A DNA stretch of 37,795 nt from NCBI GenBank assembly GCA_040905265.1, contig JBBDRW010000086.1:1-37795 (forward strand). Direction: 5' to 3'. This document shows, in pieces, positions 23,803 to 33,196 of this stretch (positions are counted from its first letter, which is position 1; each line of letters opens with the position of its first letter). The stretch is from JBBDRW01 sp040905265 (GTDB lineage: Bacteria; Bacteroidota; Rhodothermia; Balneolales; Balneolaceae). The notes under the pieces were generated by a model. That model ran no database searches. It saw only the letters and a list, made by a program, of their open reading frames with translations, and had not been told where the DNA came from. Both the position numbers and the translations under genes were made by a program.

Positions 23803-25578
23803 ATGGCTCGAGTTGAAGTGGTAATGCCGCAGATGGGTGAATCCGTTATGGAAGGAACCGTCATCGAGTGGTCCAAAAAAGTCGGTGACAAGGTGGAAGT
23901 GGATGAAGCTCTGCTGGAAATTGCGACAGACAAGGTGGACACAGAAGTCCCCTCTCCCGAAGCGGGTATTCTTGTTGAAATCCTGGTGGATGAGGGAGAT
24001 ACCGTTGAGGTTGGAAATCCGATTGCGGTGATCGAGACTGATCCGGATGAAGCGGATGTGAATGCCGGAGAAGAGGAACAGGAGAGTGAGGAGGATGCCG
24101 ATGAACCGGAGAGCTCTGAGCCGGAAGAGGCTGAGACTGAAGAAGCTTCTGAAAAGGCTGCTGGCGAAGTGAACGATGAATCGAACGGAAAGGAAAAAAA
24201 GGCTGCCTCTGATGAAGAAGTGAGTGACGGGGAGCGTATAGAAGTGGTCATGCCCCAGATGGGCGAATCGGTCATGGAAGGGACGATTATTGAGTGGCTG
24301 AAGAGCGTCGGCGACCAGGTTGAAGCAGATGAAGCCCTCCTGGAGATTGCTACCGACAAGGTGGATACAGAAGTCCCGTCACCGGAGGCAGGAACACTGC
24401 TGGAGATATTGGCGGAAGCCGGGGATACAGTGGAGGTTGGCCAGGCGATTGCAGTGATCGGATCCGGCAAGGCGGCGGGAAGCTCATCCGGTACTGATAC
24501 GAAAGGATCATCCCCGGAACCGTCTTCAAAGTCGTCCGGCCCGAAAAAAGAGGCCGGGCCAGTCAAAGAAGAGCCGGAGACCGCTTCGGGCAGTGATCTC
24601 TCCCGGACAGGCAGTGACGGCCGGTTCTACTCGCCGCTGGTGCGGTCAATCGCCAAAGAGGAGGGGATCGGGCAGAGTGAATTGGAACAGATTGAGGGGA
24701 GCGGCCAGGGCGGCCGGGTATCGAAGGAGGATATCCTGAGTTATATCAAGAGCCGTAAGACAGGCAAAACAGCAGCACCCGCTGACGCTTCGGGACAGCG
24801 GCCGGCGGAGGCGAAAGACAAAATTTCTGCCGGTGAGCTGAATGTTCAACGCCCTGCAGAGAACGTAGAGATCATCAAGATGGACCGGATGCGGAAGACT
24901 ATTGCTGAGCATATGGTCCGCTCCAAACAGACGTCAGCCCATGTTACGACCTTCACCGAAGTGGACGTGACTAATATTGTACGCTGGAGAGAAGCGAACA
25001 AAAGTGATTTCCAACAGAAGGCCGGGACGAAACTGACGTATACACCGATCTTTATCGAATCGATCATACAGGCGATCCGGGAGTTTCCCCTTGTAAACAG
25101 CTCTGTGAATGGGGATGAGATCCATGTGAAGCGTGATATAAATTTCGGCCTGGCAGTGGCTCTCGGGCAGGGTGGTAAAGGGGGGCTGATCGTTCCTGTA
25201 ATCAAGCAGGCACAGGATAAGAATCTTGCCGGCCTTGCCCGTTCGGTAAGTGAACTTGCCGGCAAGGCCCGGGACAAGAACCTGAATCCGGACGACCTGG
25301 TCGGGGGTACGATTACACTTACCAACTATGGAAGTGTCGGAAACCTGATGGGAACTCCAATTATCAACCAGCCGCAGGTAGCGATTATCGGTACCGGTGT
25401 GATTCAAAAGCGCCCGGTTGTCATGGAGACAGAGGATGGTGACGTGATCGCCATACGGCACATGATGTATCTCTCCATGAGTTATGACCATCGCATTGTC
25501 GATGGTGCTCATGGCGGAGCTTTCCTGAACCGGATCAAAGATCTGCTTGAAGGGTTTGATACAGGCAGGCCGGTATAG
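23803..25578 (+). CDS. 2-oxoacid dehydrogenase E2 (dihydrolipoamide acyltransferase) with two lipoyl domains
   Basis: A 591-residue core subunit. Two lipoyl domains (about 2-77 and 145-219) are near copies: both read EVVMPQMGESVMEGT, with the lipoylated lysine in ATDKVDTEVPSPEAG (Lys44 and Lys186). They are joined by a Glu-rich linker; an acidic/Ser/Pro linker leads to the E3-binding domain (about 275-313, FYSPLVRSIAKEEGI) and the catalytic acyltransferase domain with His563 in SYDHRIVDG. E2 transfers the acyl group from lipoate to CoA. No E1 or E3 gene lies beside it, so pyruvate, 2-oxoglutarate or branched-chain specificity is open. panC follows 48 bases downstream on the same strand. Confidence 0.93.
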   Translation: MARVEVVMPQMGESVMEGTVIEWSKKVGDKVEVDEALLEIATDKVDTEVPSPEAGILVEILVDEGDTVEVGNPIAVIETDPDEADVNAGEEEQESEEDADEPESSEPEEAETEEASEKAAGEVNDESNGKEKKAASDEEVSDGERIEVVMPQMGESVMEGTIIEWLKSVGDQVEADEALLEIATDKVDTEVPSPEAGTLLEILAEAGDTVEVGQAIAVIGSGKAAGSSSGTDTKGSSPEPSSKSSGPKKEAGPVKEEPETASGSDLSRTGSDGRFYSPLVRSIAKEEGIGQSELEQIEGSGQGGRVSKEDILSYIKSRKTGKTAAPADASGQRPAEAKDKISAGELNVQRPAENVEIIKMDRMRKTIAEHMVRSKQTSAHVTTFTEVDVTNIVRWREANKSDFQQKAGTKLTYTPIFIESIIQAIREFPLVNSSVNGDEIHVKRDINFGLAVALGQGGKGGLIVPVIKQAQDKNLAGLARSVSELAGKARDKNLNPDDLVGGTITLTNYGSVGNLMGTPIINQPQVAIIGTGVIQKRPVVMETEDGDVIAIRHMMYLSMSYDHRIVDGAHGGAFLNRIKDLLEGFDTGRPV

Positions 25579-25626
25579 AGTGCGGCTTTGCATTGCCTAA
25601 ACGAATCGTAATCCAACCAATTCAAC

Positions 25627-26475
25627 ATGCTGGTTACCGGATCGATACAGGAGATCAGAAGTGCTGTCAGGCTTTGGAAGCGGCAGAAGCTGCGTGTCGG
25701 GTTTGTTCCGACGATGGGTGCTCTGCATGAAGGCCACCTTTCATTGATTCGTACTGCCCGTAAGACCACAGACCGTATCGTTGTCTCCATTTTTGTAAAT
25801 CCACAGCAGTTTGCCCCGGGAGAAGATTATAAAGAGTATCCCAGAACCATGTCGGCCGACCTGAAACTGCTCAGGAAGCTCAGGGTAGCTGCACTGTTTG
25901 CCCCGGAAGATGAGGTGATGTATCCGTCGCCGCCCTACTTTTCGATCGGTATCAATACCCTGCATGAACAGATGTGTGGCGCAACCCGTCCAGGATTTTT
26001 TCAGGGGGTCACACTGGTTGTGAATAAGCTCTTTAACATCATTGAGCCGGATGTTGCGGTATTCGGCCAAAAAGATTTTCAGCAGTTCCGGATTCTGAGC
26101 GAGATGGTTCGTGAATTCAACCATCCGGTGGAGATAGTGATGAACCCGATCGAGAGAGCGAATGACGGCCTGGCACTGAGCAGCAGAAACAGTTACCTGA
26201 GTAACGATGAACGGCTGTTGGCCCCATCACTTTACCGCAGCCTGCAATATATGGAGAAGTTGATCCTGGATGGTGTCGATGTTCCGGACCAGATGATAGA
26301 GCATCAGGAGAACGAGCTGCAGGCAAAAGGTTTTAAAATTGATTATCTTGGAGTGTTTTCCCGTGATACACTGCAACCGGTTGAACGTTGTGATCCGGAT
26401 GGGAGTTATGTGATCGCAGGAGCGGTTATTCTGGGAAAAACGAGATTAATCGACAATATTCTGATAGATCTGTAA
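25627..26475 (+). CDS. panC: Pantothenate synthetase
   Basis: A 282-residue cytoplasmic ligase joining pantoate and beta-alanine with ATP. Signature VPTMGALHEGHLSLI (HIGH-like HEGH), VSIFVNPQQF, a PPYFS segment, GATRPGFFQGVTLVVNKLFNI, AVFGQKDFQQ and LALSSRNSYLS are all in family order. Length is standard. It sits between the E2 gene and panD, 12 bases before the latter: the two consecutive steps of pantothenate formation are made together. No panB is in the window. Confidence 0.97.
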   Translation: MLVTGSIQEIRSAVRLWKRQKLRVGFVPTMGALHEGHLSLIRTARKTTDRIVVSIFVNPQQFAPGEDYKEYPRTMSADLKLLRKLRVAALFAPEDEVMYPSPPYFSIGINTLHEQMCGATRPGFFQGVTLVVNKLFNIIEPDVAVFGQKDFQQFRILSEMVREFNHPVEIVMNPIERANDGLALSSRNSYLSNDERLLAPSLYRSLQYMEKLILDGVDVPDQMIEHQENELQAKGFKIDYLGVFSRDTLQPVERCDPDGSYVIAGAVILGKTRLIDNILIDL

Positions 26476-26487
26476 GAGACACTGTCC

Positions 26488-26898
26488 ATGAAGCTTACCA
26501 TGTTCAAATCGAAATTGCATCAGATGCGGGTTACCGAAGCGGATCTGATGTATGAAGGGAGCATTACCATCGACGAAGAGTTGATGGAGATGGCTGGCCT
26601 GCTTCCGTTTGAAAAAGTGCAGGTCGTCAATATCACCAATGGTTCCCGCCTGGAGACCTATACCATTCCCGGAAAACACGGCAGCAGAGTCTGCTGCATG
26701 AACGGAGCTGCAGCGCGCCTGACTCAGGTGGATGACCGGATTATCGTGATCAGTTATGCCGAGATGACTCCGGAGGAGGCCAAAGCCCATACGCCCAAAG
26801 TAGTCATTGTCGATGAAAACAACGAGCCGAAGCAGGTACTGACAGAGAGTGATCCAGCCCGTAAATTTAGTCTCGCCAGTGGGTTAATGGAACCCTGA
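26488..26898 (+). CDS. panD: Aspartate 1-decarboxylase (pyruvoyl enzyme precursor)
   Basis: A 136-residue proenzyme that makes beta-alanine for PanC. It self-cleaves at Gly24-Ser25 (YEGSIT), and Ser25 becomes the pyruvoyl cofactor; the site is at exactly the canonical position. Further family marks: FKSKLHQMRVTEADL at the start, the VNITNGSRLETYTIPG strand, NGAAARL, and VISYAEM. The last about 15 residues are an extra tail. Translated 12 bases after panC. No PanM-like maturation gene is seen. Confidence 0.97.
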   Translation: MKLTMFKSKLHQMRVTEADLMYEGSITIDEELMEMAGLLPFEKVQVVNITNGSRLETYTIPGKHGSRVCCMNGAAARLTQVDDRIIVISYAEMTPEEAKAHTPKVVIVDENNEPKQVLTESDPARKFSLASGLMEP

Positions 26899-27071
26899 TC
26901 GATTTTTTCTCCCCTTTTTACTTTTTTCGTACAACTTTTTTTCATTTTCGCTCGTCTTATAGTAACTTCCATAATACTATGCGGATAAGAAATGCATATC
27001 CGCAACCGGAGCCGATAGCAATGGCCCGGGGTCAATAAAAAAAGAAAATTACCGGGATACCACGATCTGCT

Positions 27072-28541
27072 ATGAATAAAAAAATAGTATTACCTGTTGG
27101 CGCCATATTGTTACTGCTGCTTGCATGGGCCTTTTTGGGCGGAAATACAGGCGACGAATCCGCACTCTTTGTTTCACCCAGCCAGGGAGATTTTCAGGTA
27201 GCTGTAACGACGACCGGAGAGCTTCGTGCCAAAAACTCAACCCAGATTATGGGCCCGAGAGGAGCCAGAGATATTCAGCTCTACAATCTCCGGATTCAGA
27301 ATCTGATACCGGAGGGAACCGTAGTAGAGCCGGGTGATTTTGTGGCCGAATTGGACCGGTCTGAAATAATGACCCGTCTGCAGACAGCACAATTGCAGGT
27401 TGAGAGTGTAGAGTCCCAGTTCGAACAGGCACAGCTGGACAGTACTTTGACTCTGACGCAGGCACGAAACAACCTGGAGAACCTTGTGTTTCAGGTGGAG
27501 GAGCGGGAGATTGCAGTGGAGCAGTCGATCTATGAGTCACCGGCTGTTCAGCGTCAGGCAGAGATTGAATTGCTGAGGGTCCGGCGCGAGCTTGAACAGG
27601 AGAGAGAAAATTATGATACCAGGGTCCGACAGGCGACCGCCAGGCTCCGGGAGATTGAAACCGAATTGACCAAGGAGAGAAACAGCCTGGGGCAGATCAG
27701 GGAGGTGATGAATGGCTTTACCATCCATGCTCCGGAACGGGGGATGGTGATCTACAACAGGCTCTGGAATGGACAGAAGACAACGACTGGGAGTACTATC
27801 AACTCCTTCAGCCCGGTCGTGGCGGAACTTCCCGATTTTACAACCATGGAATCTGTTACCTATGTCAATGAGGTCGATATCCAGCAAATCCGCAGGAACC
27901 AGGATGTAAAACTGGGCCTGGACGCCATTCGGGACAAAGAGCTCTCCGGAGTCGTCACTTCTGTTGCCAATATTGGTGAACAGCGCCCCAACTCCGATTC
28001 AAAAGTGTTTGAGGTGATCATTGAAGTCAACGAATCGGATACGACTTTGCGTCCTGCCATGACGACCAGTAATGAGATCTTTGTAGAGACGGTGCCTTCA
28101 GCCATCTATCTTCCCCTGGAGACGATCCATACCTATGATGCTACCAACTATGTCTTTACACAGTCAGGGTCGCAAATGGTTATGCAGCAGGTGGTATTAG
28201 GCCCGATGAATGAAAATGATATCGTTATCCGGGAGGGTGTTTCCCTCAGTGACCGGGTTTTGATCACGATGCCTCCGGATACGGCCGGAGTCAGGCGGAT
28301 GATGCTTCCGGAGGACGTACTGGACCGATATCGTGAACAAGAGCAGGAAGAGGTCACAGAGGATGAGGAGGCAGACATTGTTCTTCAGCCGGGAGATGTG
28401 GATTGGGAGCAGATCCCGGAGTCGGAGAGAGATTCGCTGCGCGCTCTGATGCGAGAGCGGATGGGTGAGCAGAACCCTTCAGCCGGGCGGGTACCCGGAG
28501 GTGAAGGTACAGTGCGGACAGACAGGAATGTAAACCGATAA
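27072..28541 (+). CDS. HlyD/MacA-type periplasmic adaptor of an ABC efflux system
   Basis: A 489-residue membrane-fusion protein. An N-terminal signal anchor (VLPVGAILLLLLAWAFLGG) is followed by a beta-barrel/half-lipoyl part (VTTTGELRAKN, then GTVVEPGDFVAELD), a long alpha-helical hairpin (about 95-215, rich in Gln, Glu and Arg), the other half-lipoyl (FTIHAPERGMVIYN) and beta-barrel and membrane-proximal domains. The tail after about 410 is Glu/Asp-rich and then Pro/Gly-rich, longer than in E. coli MacA (371). It is followed 15 bases later by a MacB-type permease and then by a TolC gene, the classic tripartite order, but no ATPase gene is present. Confidence 0.88.
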   Translation: MNKKIVLPVGAILLLLLAWAFLGGNTGDESALFVSPSQGDFQVAVTTTGELRAKNSTQIMGPRGARDIQLYNLRIQNLIPEGTVVEPGDFVAELDRSEIMTRLQTAQLQVESVESQFEQAQLDSTLTLTQARNNLENLVFQVEEREIAVEQSIYESPAVQRQAEIELLRVRRELEQERENYDTRVRQATARLREIETELTKERNSLGQIREVMNGFTIHAPERGMVIYNRLWNGQKTTTGSTINSFSPVVAELPDFTTMESVTYVNEVDIQQIRRNQDVKLGLDAIRDKELSGVVTSVANIGEQRPNSDSKVFEVIIEVNESDTTLRPAMTTSNEIFVETVPSAIYLPLETIHTYDATNYVFTQSGSQMVMQQVVLGPMNENDIVIREGVSLSDRVLITMPPDTAGVRRMMLPEDVLDRYREQEQEEVTEDEEADIVLQPGDVDWEQIPESERDSLRALMRERMGEQNPSAGRVPGGEGTVRTDRNVNR

Positions 28542-28556
28542 TTACAGGAATCTCCC

Positions 28557-29942
28557 TTGATTCAAATCATCCTATACAATCTCGACATCGCTATTGAAGC
28601 GATCAAGCAAAATAAGCTCCGCTCCCTTCTCACATCACTCGGGATTATTTTTGGAGTTGCCTCGGTTATTGCCATGCTGGCTATCGGCCGCGGTGCGCAG
28701 CAGGAGGTTCTGGTGAATATGCAGGTGCTGGGGACCAACAATGTGATCATACAGCCGGTGGTTGAACAGAGAGAGGGCGATGTGGAGGAGAGTGAAGAGA
28801 GCGCCGGCGGAAACAGGCGCCAGCGGCGGTATACTCCCGGTTTAACACTGGAAGATATCGACAGCATTGTCGAGTATGTACCGAATGTAGAGTCAGCCTC
28901 TCCGGAAATCATTTATGATACCCAGATTATCCGTGCGGGCAGGATGAGAACGGGGAAACTGGTCGGTGTAAACGGCAATTATTTCGATATCAACAATTTT
29001 GACGTGGTATCGGGCTCCAATTTTACCGAAGAACATTTTTCAGAGTCGATGCCGGTTGTGATCATCGGCCACGGCATTCGAACCCGCTTCTTTTCCGGGG
29101 AAGATCCGATTGGCCAGCGGATCAAAGCCGGGAATGTCTGGTTCAAGGTCGTTGGCGTTCTGCAGGAGAAGAATCTGTCGGTCAGCCAGATTGAAAACCT
29201 TGGAATACGGGATTACAACATGGATGTATTTGCACCGGCGACCAGTGTGTTAATGAGGTATGGAAACCGCGCAGTCATTACCCCCCGGGATATTCAGGAG
29301 GAGTCCGCTTCGTCCGGTGGTGTGGTCGTGTTCAGCGGCGGAATGATCTCGGCAGCCGGCGGACAGGGGGTAGACCAGGGCGACGGGAACTACAATCAGC
29401 TGGACCGGATCATTGTTCGGGTTTCGGACAGCAACTACAGTGTATCCATTGCAGAATTGATCTCCAGAATGCTGCAGAGAAGGCATAATGATGTGGTCGA
29501 TTTTGAGATCATCGTACCGGAACTTCTGCTTCAGCAGGAGCAGAGAACCAAGCGGATCTTCAACATCGTACTGGCTTCCATCGCCTCCATATCCCTGATA
29601 GTCGGGGGTATCGGGATTATGAATATCATGCTTGCATCCGTAGTTGAAAGATATCGGGAAATCGGGGTGCGAAGGGCTGTAGGCGCCAAACAGCAGGATA
29701 TTAAACTACAGTTTCTGACCGAAGCACTTACGATCAGTGTAACCGGTGGTTTTATAGGAATTTTACTTGGGATTGGATTAAGTTATGTCGTCGAAATAAC
29801 AGCGGGGATCTTGTCGATAGTTACCATCAGTTCTATCCTGATCTCCTTCGGTGTGGCAACTGCTATCGGAATCATTTTCGGATACTTTCCTGCTCAGCGG
29901 GCTGCACAGCACAATCCGGTGGAGGGGTTGAGGCATGAATAG
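28557..29942 (+). CDS. MacB/FtsX-type ABC permease (no fused ATPase)
   Basis: A 461-residue inner-membrane subunit starting at a TTG seven to ten bases after an AGGAATC-like ribosome-binding site. One N-terminal helix (about 24-45, LLTSLGIIFGVASVIAMLAIG) leads into a large periplasmic MacB_PCD domain (about 50-325), then three C-terminal helices (about 337-360, 392-415 and 420-445) of the FtsX domain, including YREIGVRRAVGA, the coupling segment seen throughout the family. An insert of Gly/Ser-rich residues (SASSGGVVVFSGGMISAAGGQG) lies in the periplasmic part. The protein lacks any nucleotide-binding domain, so a separate ATPase must bind it. Confidence 0.92.
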   Translation: MIQIILYNLDIAIEAIKQNKLRSLLTSLGIIFGVASVIAMLAIGRGAQQEVLVNMQVLGTNNVIIQPVVEQREGDVEESEESAGGNRRQRRYTPGLTLEDIDSIVEYVPNVESASPEIIYDTQIIRAGRMRTGKLVGVNGNYFDINNFDVVSGSNFTEEHFSESMPVVIIGHGIRTRFFSGEDPIGQRIKAGNVWFKVVGVLQEKNLSVSQIENLGIRDYNMDVFAPATSVLMRYGNRAVITPRDIQEESASSGGVVVFSGGMISAAGGQGVDQGDGNYNQLDRIIVRVSDSNYSVSIAELISRMLQRRHNDVVDFEIIVPELLLQQEQRTKRIFNIVLASIASISLIVGGIGIMNIMLASVVERYREIGVRRAVGAKQQDIKLQFLTEALTISVTGGFIGILLGIGLSYVVEITAGILSIVTISSILISFGVATAIGIIFGYFPAQRAAQHNPVEGLRHE

Positions 29943-29957
29943 TGCACAATCCGCACC

Positions 29958-29971
29958 GTCCGGTAACGGAC
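29958..29971. other. Small GTAA-loop hairpin between permease and tolC genes
   Basis: GTCCG-GTAA-CGGAC: a perfect 5-bp stem with a GNRA tetraloop in the 160-base intercistronic gap. It could stabilise or process the mRNA; there is no T-tract. Confidence 0.3.
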
Positions 29972-30102
29972 ACCATTTGTTCTGAACCGGACATGTCAGG
30001 GGTTGTACCGACACTGTACAGATTTCAGACATGGTCTGTTTTTTGGCACAGTTGTTGAAAGATTTTACAATAGAGTGGCCAAAACCTGAATTCTACAAAA
30101 TT

Positions 30103-31587
30103 ATGCATACAATACGATTCGCGATTCTCACATTGATAGTTGTTACATGTGTCATGGTATCGACTCTGGCCGCACAGGAAACGGAGGAAGATGTTCGTAA
30201 TCTTTCGCTGCAGGAAACGATCGAAATGGCCAAACAAAACAGCCCGGAAGCGCGGGCAGCTCGGTATGCGCTGCTTGCAAGCCGCTGGGCGTTTCAGTCG
30301 TTTCGTGCAGATCTCCTCCCAGGCCTGAGTCTGACCGGAAATGCACCCAATTACCGCAGAGAATTCCGGGAATTGCTGAATCCGGATGGAAGCACATCCC
30401 AGATCTACACCCAGCAGTCGAACGCCAATGTTTCACTCTCCATCGCGCAGCCGATTCTCTATACGGGGGGGACGCTCAGCCTCTCCTCCGGAATCCAGCG
30501 ACTTGGCATCTTTCCGGATGAAAACACCTATCTCTGGAGTTCGACTCCTATGGCGGTTACTTATCGGCAGCCGCTGTTTCAGTATAATAACCTGAAGTGG
30601 CGGAACCGTCTGGAACCACTCCGCTTTGAAATTGCTCAGAAGCAGTATGTGGAGCGGATGGAGGATCTATCCTGGAGGGTTACCCAGAGATATTTTGATG
30701 TACTGTTAACCAAAGTGAATCTTGACATTGCAGATTTCAACTTTGCGGTCAACGATTCAATCTACAACATATCCCAGGGCCGGTACAACGTTGGAAGCAT
30801 AGCTGAAAATGATTTGCTGCAAGCGGAATTGGAACTTCGGCAGGCACAGAGCCGGGTTACGGAGGCTAACATCAGCTATGATCAGCAGTTGAGCAATTTC
30901 CGCCTCCTGCTGGGCCTGGATTCAGAGACTCCGGTCGATGTTGAAGTGCCGGAAGAGGTTCCGGACATAGAGGTTGATGAGGTAACAGCTCTTGAGATGG
31001 CGAGACAGAATAACAGTACAGCACTCAACTATCTGCTTCAGGAGACACAGGCGGAACAGTCTCTGGATCAGGCGGTCAGACAGAGCTCTTTTACTGCGGA
31101 GTTAACGGCAACCTATGGGTTAAACCAGACCTCCACCGAATTTGGGAGCCTCTATGATGATCCCCTTAGCCAACAGTTTGTCTCTCTGAGTTTTCAGGTT
31201 CCGATCTTTAACTGGGGAAAACAGCGTGCGGAAGTAAATGCCGCCCGGAATAACCACCGCCGTGTGACGGATGAAATCAGTTATCAGCAGGCGCAGTTTG
31301 ATCTTTCGATCCAGAACGCGGTCGATGAGTTCCGGCAGCTGAAGCAGCAGGTGGAACTGGCAGAGCTTTCTGATGGTATTGCCGACAGGCGGTATGAAGT
31401 TGCGAGAAACCGCTACCTGATCGGAAGAATCGATATTACCAACCTCTTTATTGCACAGAATCAGAGGGACTCTGCCCGTCAGAGCTATATTCAGGCACTT
31501 CGAAACTACTGGGTCGGTATCTATAACCTGCGCCGTCTGACGCTCTACGATTTTGAACGTGACGAGGTGATTTCGTATGATATTTAG
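30103..31587 (+). CDS. TolC-family outer-membrane efflux protein
   Basis: A 494-residue outer-membrane factor. I start it at the ATG at 30103 because MHTIRFAILTLIVVTCVMVS..AAQ is a proper signal peptide; upstream in-frame codons are AT-rich and lack coding character. Two OEP repeats follow, each with LSLQETIEMAKQNSPEARAAR-like opening helices, and a periplasmic coiled-coil hairpin rich in Gln/Ala/Leu (e.g. AELELRQAQSRV, LSIQNAVDEFRQLKQQVELAE). It exports with the adaptor and permease directly upstream. The C-terminal helix ends DFERDEVISYDI. It lies 160 bases after the permease stop, so it could have its own promoter as well. Confidence 0.92.
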   Translation: MHTIRFAILTLIVVTCVMVSTLAAQETEEDVRNLSLQETIEMAKQNSPEARAARYALLASRWAFQSFRADLLPGLSLTGNAPNYRREFRELLNPDGSTSQIYTQQSNANVSLSIAQPILYTGGTLSLSSGIQRLGIFPDENTYLWSSTPMAVTYRQPLFQYNNLKWRNRLEPLRFEIAQKQYVERMEDLSWRVTQRYFDVLLTKVNLDIADFNFAVNDSIYNISQGRYNVGSIAENDLLQAELELRQAQSRVTEANISYDQQLSNFRLLLGLDSETPVDVEVPEEVPDIEVDEVTALEMARQNNSTALNYLLQETQAEQSLDQAVRQSSFTAELTATYGLNQTSTEFGSLYDDPLSQQFVSLSFQVPIFNWGKQRAEVNAARNNHRRVTDEISYQQAQFDLSIQNAVDEFRQLKQQVELAELSDGIADRRYEVARNRYLIGRIDITNLFIAQNQRDSARQSYIQALRNYWVGIYNLRRLTLYDFERDEVISYDI

Positions 31588-31635
31588 TGAACCGTCAACC
31601 ATACCCTCAGGTTGTTGAATGAAGATGGCGGGTTC
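31587..31635 (+). repeat. Dispersed palindromic repeat, degenerate copy D
   Basis: GTGAACCGTCAACCAT followed by GTTGA and GAAGA blocks at the same spacings as the reverse complement of copy C. It begins on the last base of the tolC stop codon, between two convergent genes. More diverged than copies A-C. Confidence 0.35.
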
Positions 31636-31646
31636 TCGGAGGGGGT

Positions 31647-33020
31647 CTACTCTGTGTATTCTGGCAATAGTTCCAGAAATCGTGCAGACGTTTTGATACC
31701 CCGGTGAAAATCTTTCAATGAGAAACTCTCGTTCGGAGAGTGGAGTGCATCCCTGGTAAGGCCGAAGCCCATCAGTATAGAGTCTGCTTTCAGGATGTTT
31801 CTGAAGTCTGCAACGATCGGGATGGAACCACCCTCTCTGGTAAAGAGAACCTCTTTTTGGTAAACCTCTTCAAATGCTTTTGCAGCTGCTTTCAGGCCGT
31901 AAAAATTGAGGTCAGTGGCTGCGGGTGACCCGCCGTGATGTTCTGTTATGGTTATCCTGACACCTTCCGGCGCGATGGAGTTCATATACTCTGTAAAGAG
32001 ACGGGCAATTTTTTTGGGTTCCTGATTCGGAACAAGGCGCATGCTGATTTTGGCGCCGGCCTTTGCCGGCAGGACGGTCTTGGCACCCTCCCCCTGATAT
32101 CCGCTCCAAAGTCCGTTAACATCCAGTGTAGGCCGGGCAGTAGCGCGTTCAAGGGTTGAATAACCCTCTTCTCCGGAGAGTACATCGAGCCCGAGCGCCT
32201 CCTTATAGGCCCGTTCATCAAAGGGCAGGTCTCGATAAGCCTCCCTCTCATCACTGCTCAGGCCTGTTACCTCTTCATAGAAGCCGGGGATGGTAACTCT
32301 CCCCTTCTCATCTTTGAGCCGGGCGATCATTTCACAGAGAGCATTGGCCGGATTGACGACCGCACCGCCGTAGACACCAGAGTGCAGATCCCGGTTTGGC
32401 CCTTTTACCTCCACTTCCAGATAAGCGAGTCCTCTCAGGCCGTAGGTGAGCGATGGCTGGTCCTCATCAAACATGGCAGTATCGGAGATGAGAACCATGT
32501 CACAGGAGAGTTTCTCTCTGTTCTCTTTCAGAAAGGGGACCAGATTCGGTGAACCGATCTCCTCTTCGCCCTCAAGAATTACTTTGACGTTGACCGGCAG
32601 CTTCTGTCCGGTTGACAGATAAGCTTCCAACGCCTTGATATGGGTGAAGGATTGCCCCTTGTCGTCACTGGCTCCCCGGGCATAGACTCGCTTCTCTTTA
32701 ACGACCGGGTCAAACGGAGGGGTTTTCCACTCCTCTTCAGGGTCTGGCGGTTGAACGTCATAGTGTCCGTAAATCAACACAGTCGGAAGCTCCTTCTGAA
32801 CCATATGGGAGGCGAAGACGATCGGGTGGCCGGGTGTCTCATGCAGCTCGACCGTCTCCAACCCGATTTGACGGAGATGGTTTGTCAGAAAATCGGCTGC
32901 TTTCCGAATATCGGCCTTGAAACCGGAGTCCGTACTGATACTCGGAATGCGGAGCAGCTGAAAGAGCTCGTCCTGAAAACGATTGATCTGGTCGTCAATA
33001 AATTTTTGTATGTCAGACAT
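31647..33020 (-). CDS. M20-family dipeptidase (carnosinase/CNDP-like)
   Basis: A 457-residue zinc peptidase of the cytoplasmic M20 family. Metal ligands and catalytic residues appear in order: His in IYGHYDVQP, Asp in GASDDKGQ, the Glu pair in LEGEEEIGS, Asp in ISDTAMF and the C-terminal His in DALHSPNES. The dimerisation (lid) domain runs about from 185 to 330 (GPNRDLHSGVYGG). It hydrolyses dipeptides or related amino-acyl compounds; the substrate is not determined. Convergent with tolC (59 bases, repeat copy D) and 176 bases after batE on the same strand. Confidence 0.93.
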   Translation of the reverse strand: MSDIQKFIDDQINRFQDELFQLLRIPSISTDSGFKADIRKAADFLTNHLRQIGLETVELHETPGHPIVFASHMVQKELPTVLIYGHYDVQPPDPEEEWKTPPFDPVVKEKRVYARGASDDKGQSFTHIKALEAYLSTGQKLPVNVKVILEGEEEIGSPNLVPFLKENREKLSCDMVLISDTAMFDEDQPSLTYGLRGLAYLEVEVKGPNRDLHSGVYGGAVVNPANALCEMIARLKDEKGRVTIPGFYEEVTGLSSDEREAYRDLPFDERAYKEALGLDVLSGEEGYSTLERATARPTLDVNGLWSGYQGEGAKTVLPAKAGAKISMRLVPNQEPKKIARLFTEYMNSIAPEGVRITITEHHGGSPAATDLNFYGLKAAAKAFEEVYQKEVLFTREGGSIPIVADFRNILKADSILMGFGLTRDALHSPNESFSLKDFHRGIKTSARFLELLPEYTE

Positions 33021-33196
33021 ATCGGTACGGTTTACATTGGATGATCCGGAGTGTCATAACACAGGTTTCCTGCTTCCTGTTCCGGTTCATGTTTTTCAAA
33101 GGCTCCACAGGTTGAATCTCCGATTTATCGCTGAACCATGAAGCTGTGTGCGGAACTCTTTTCATATACGTTACTCTGTTCTTGTCCATACTGCCG

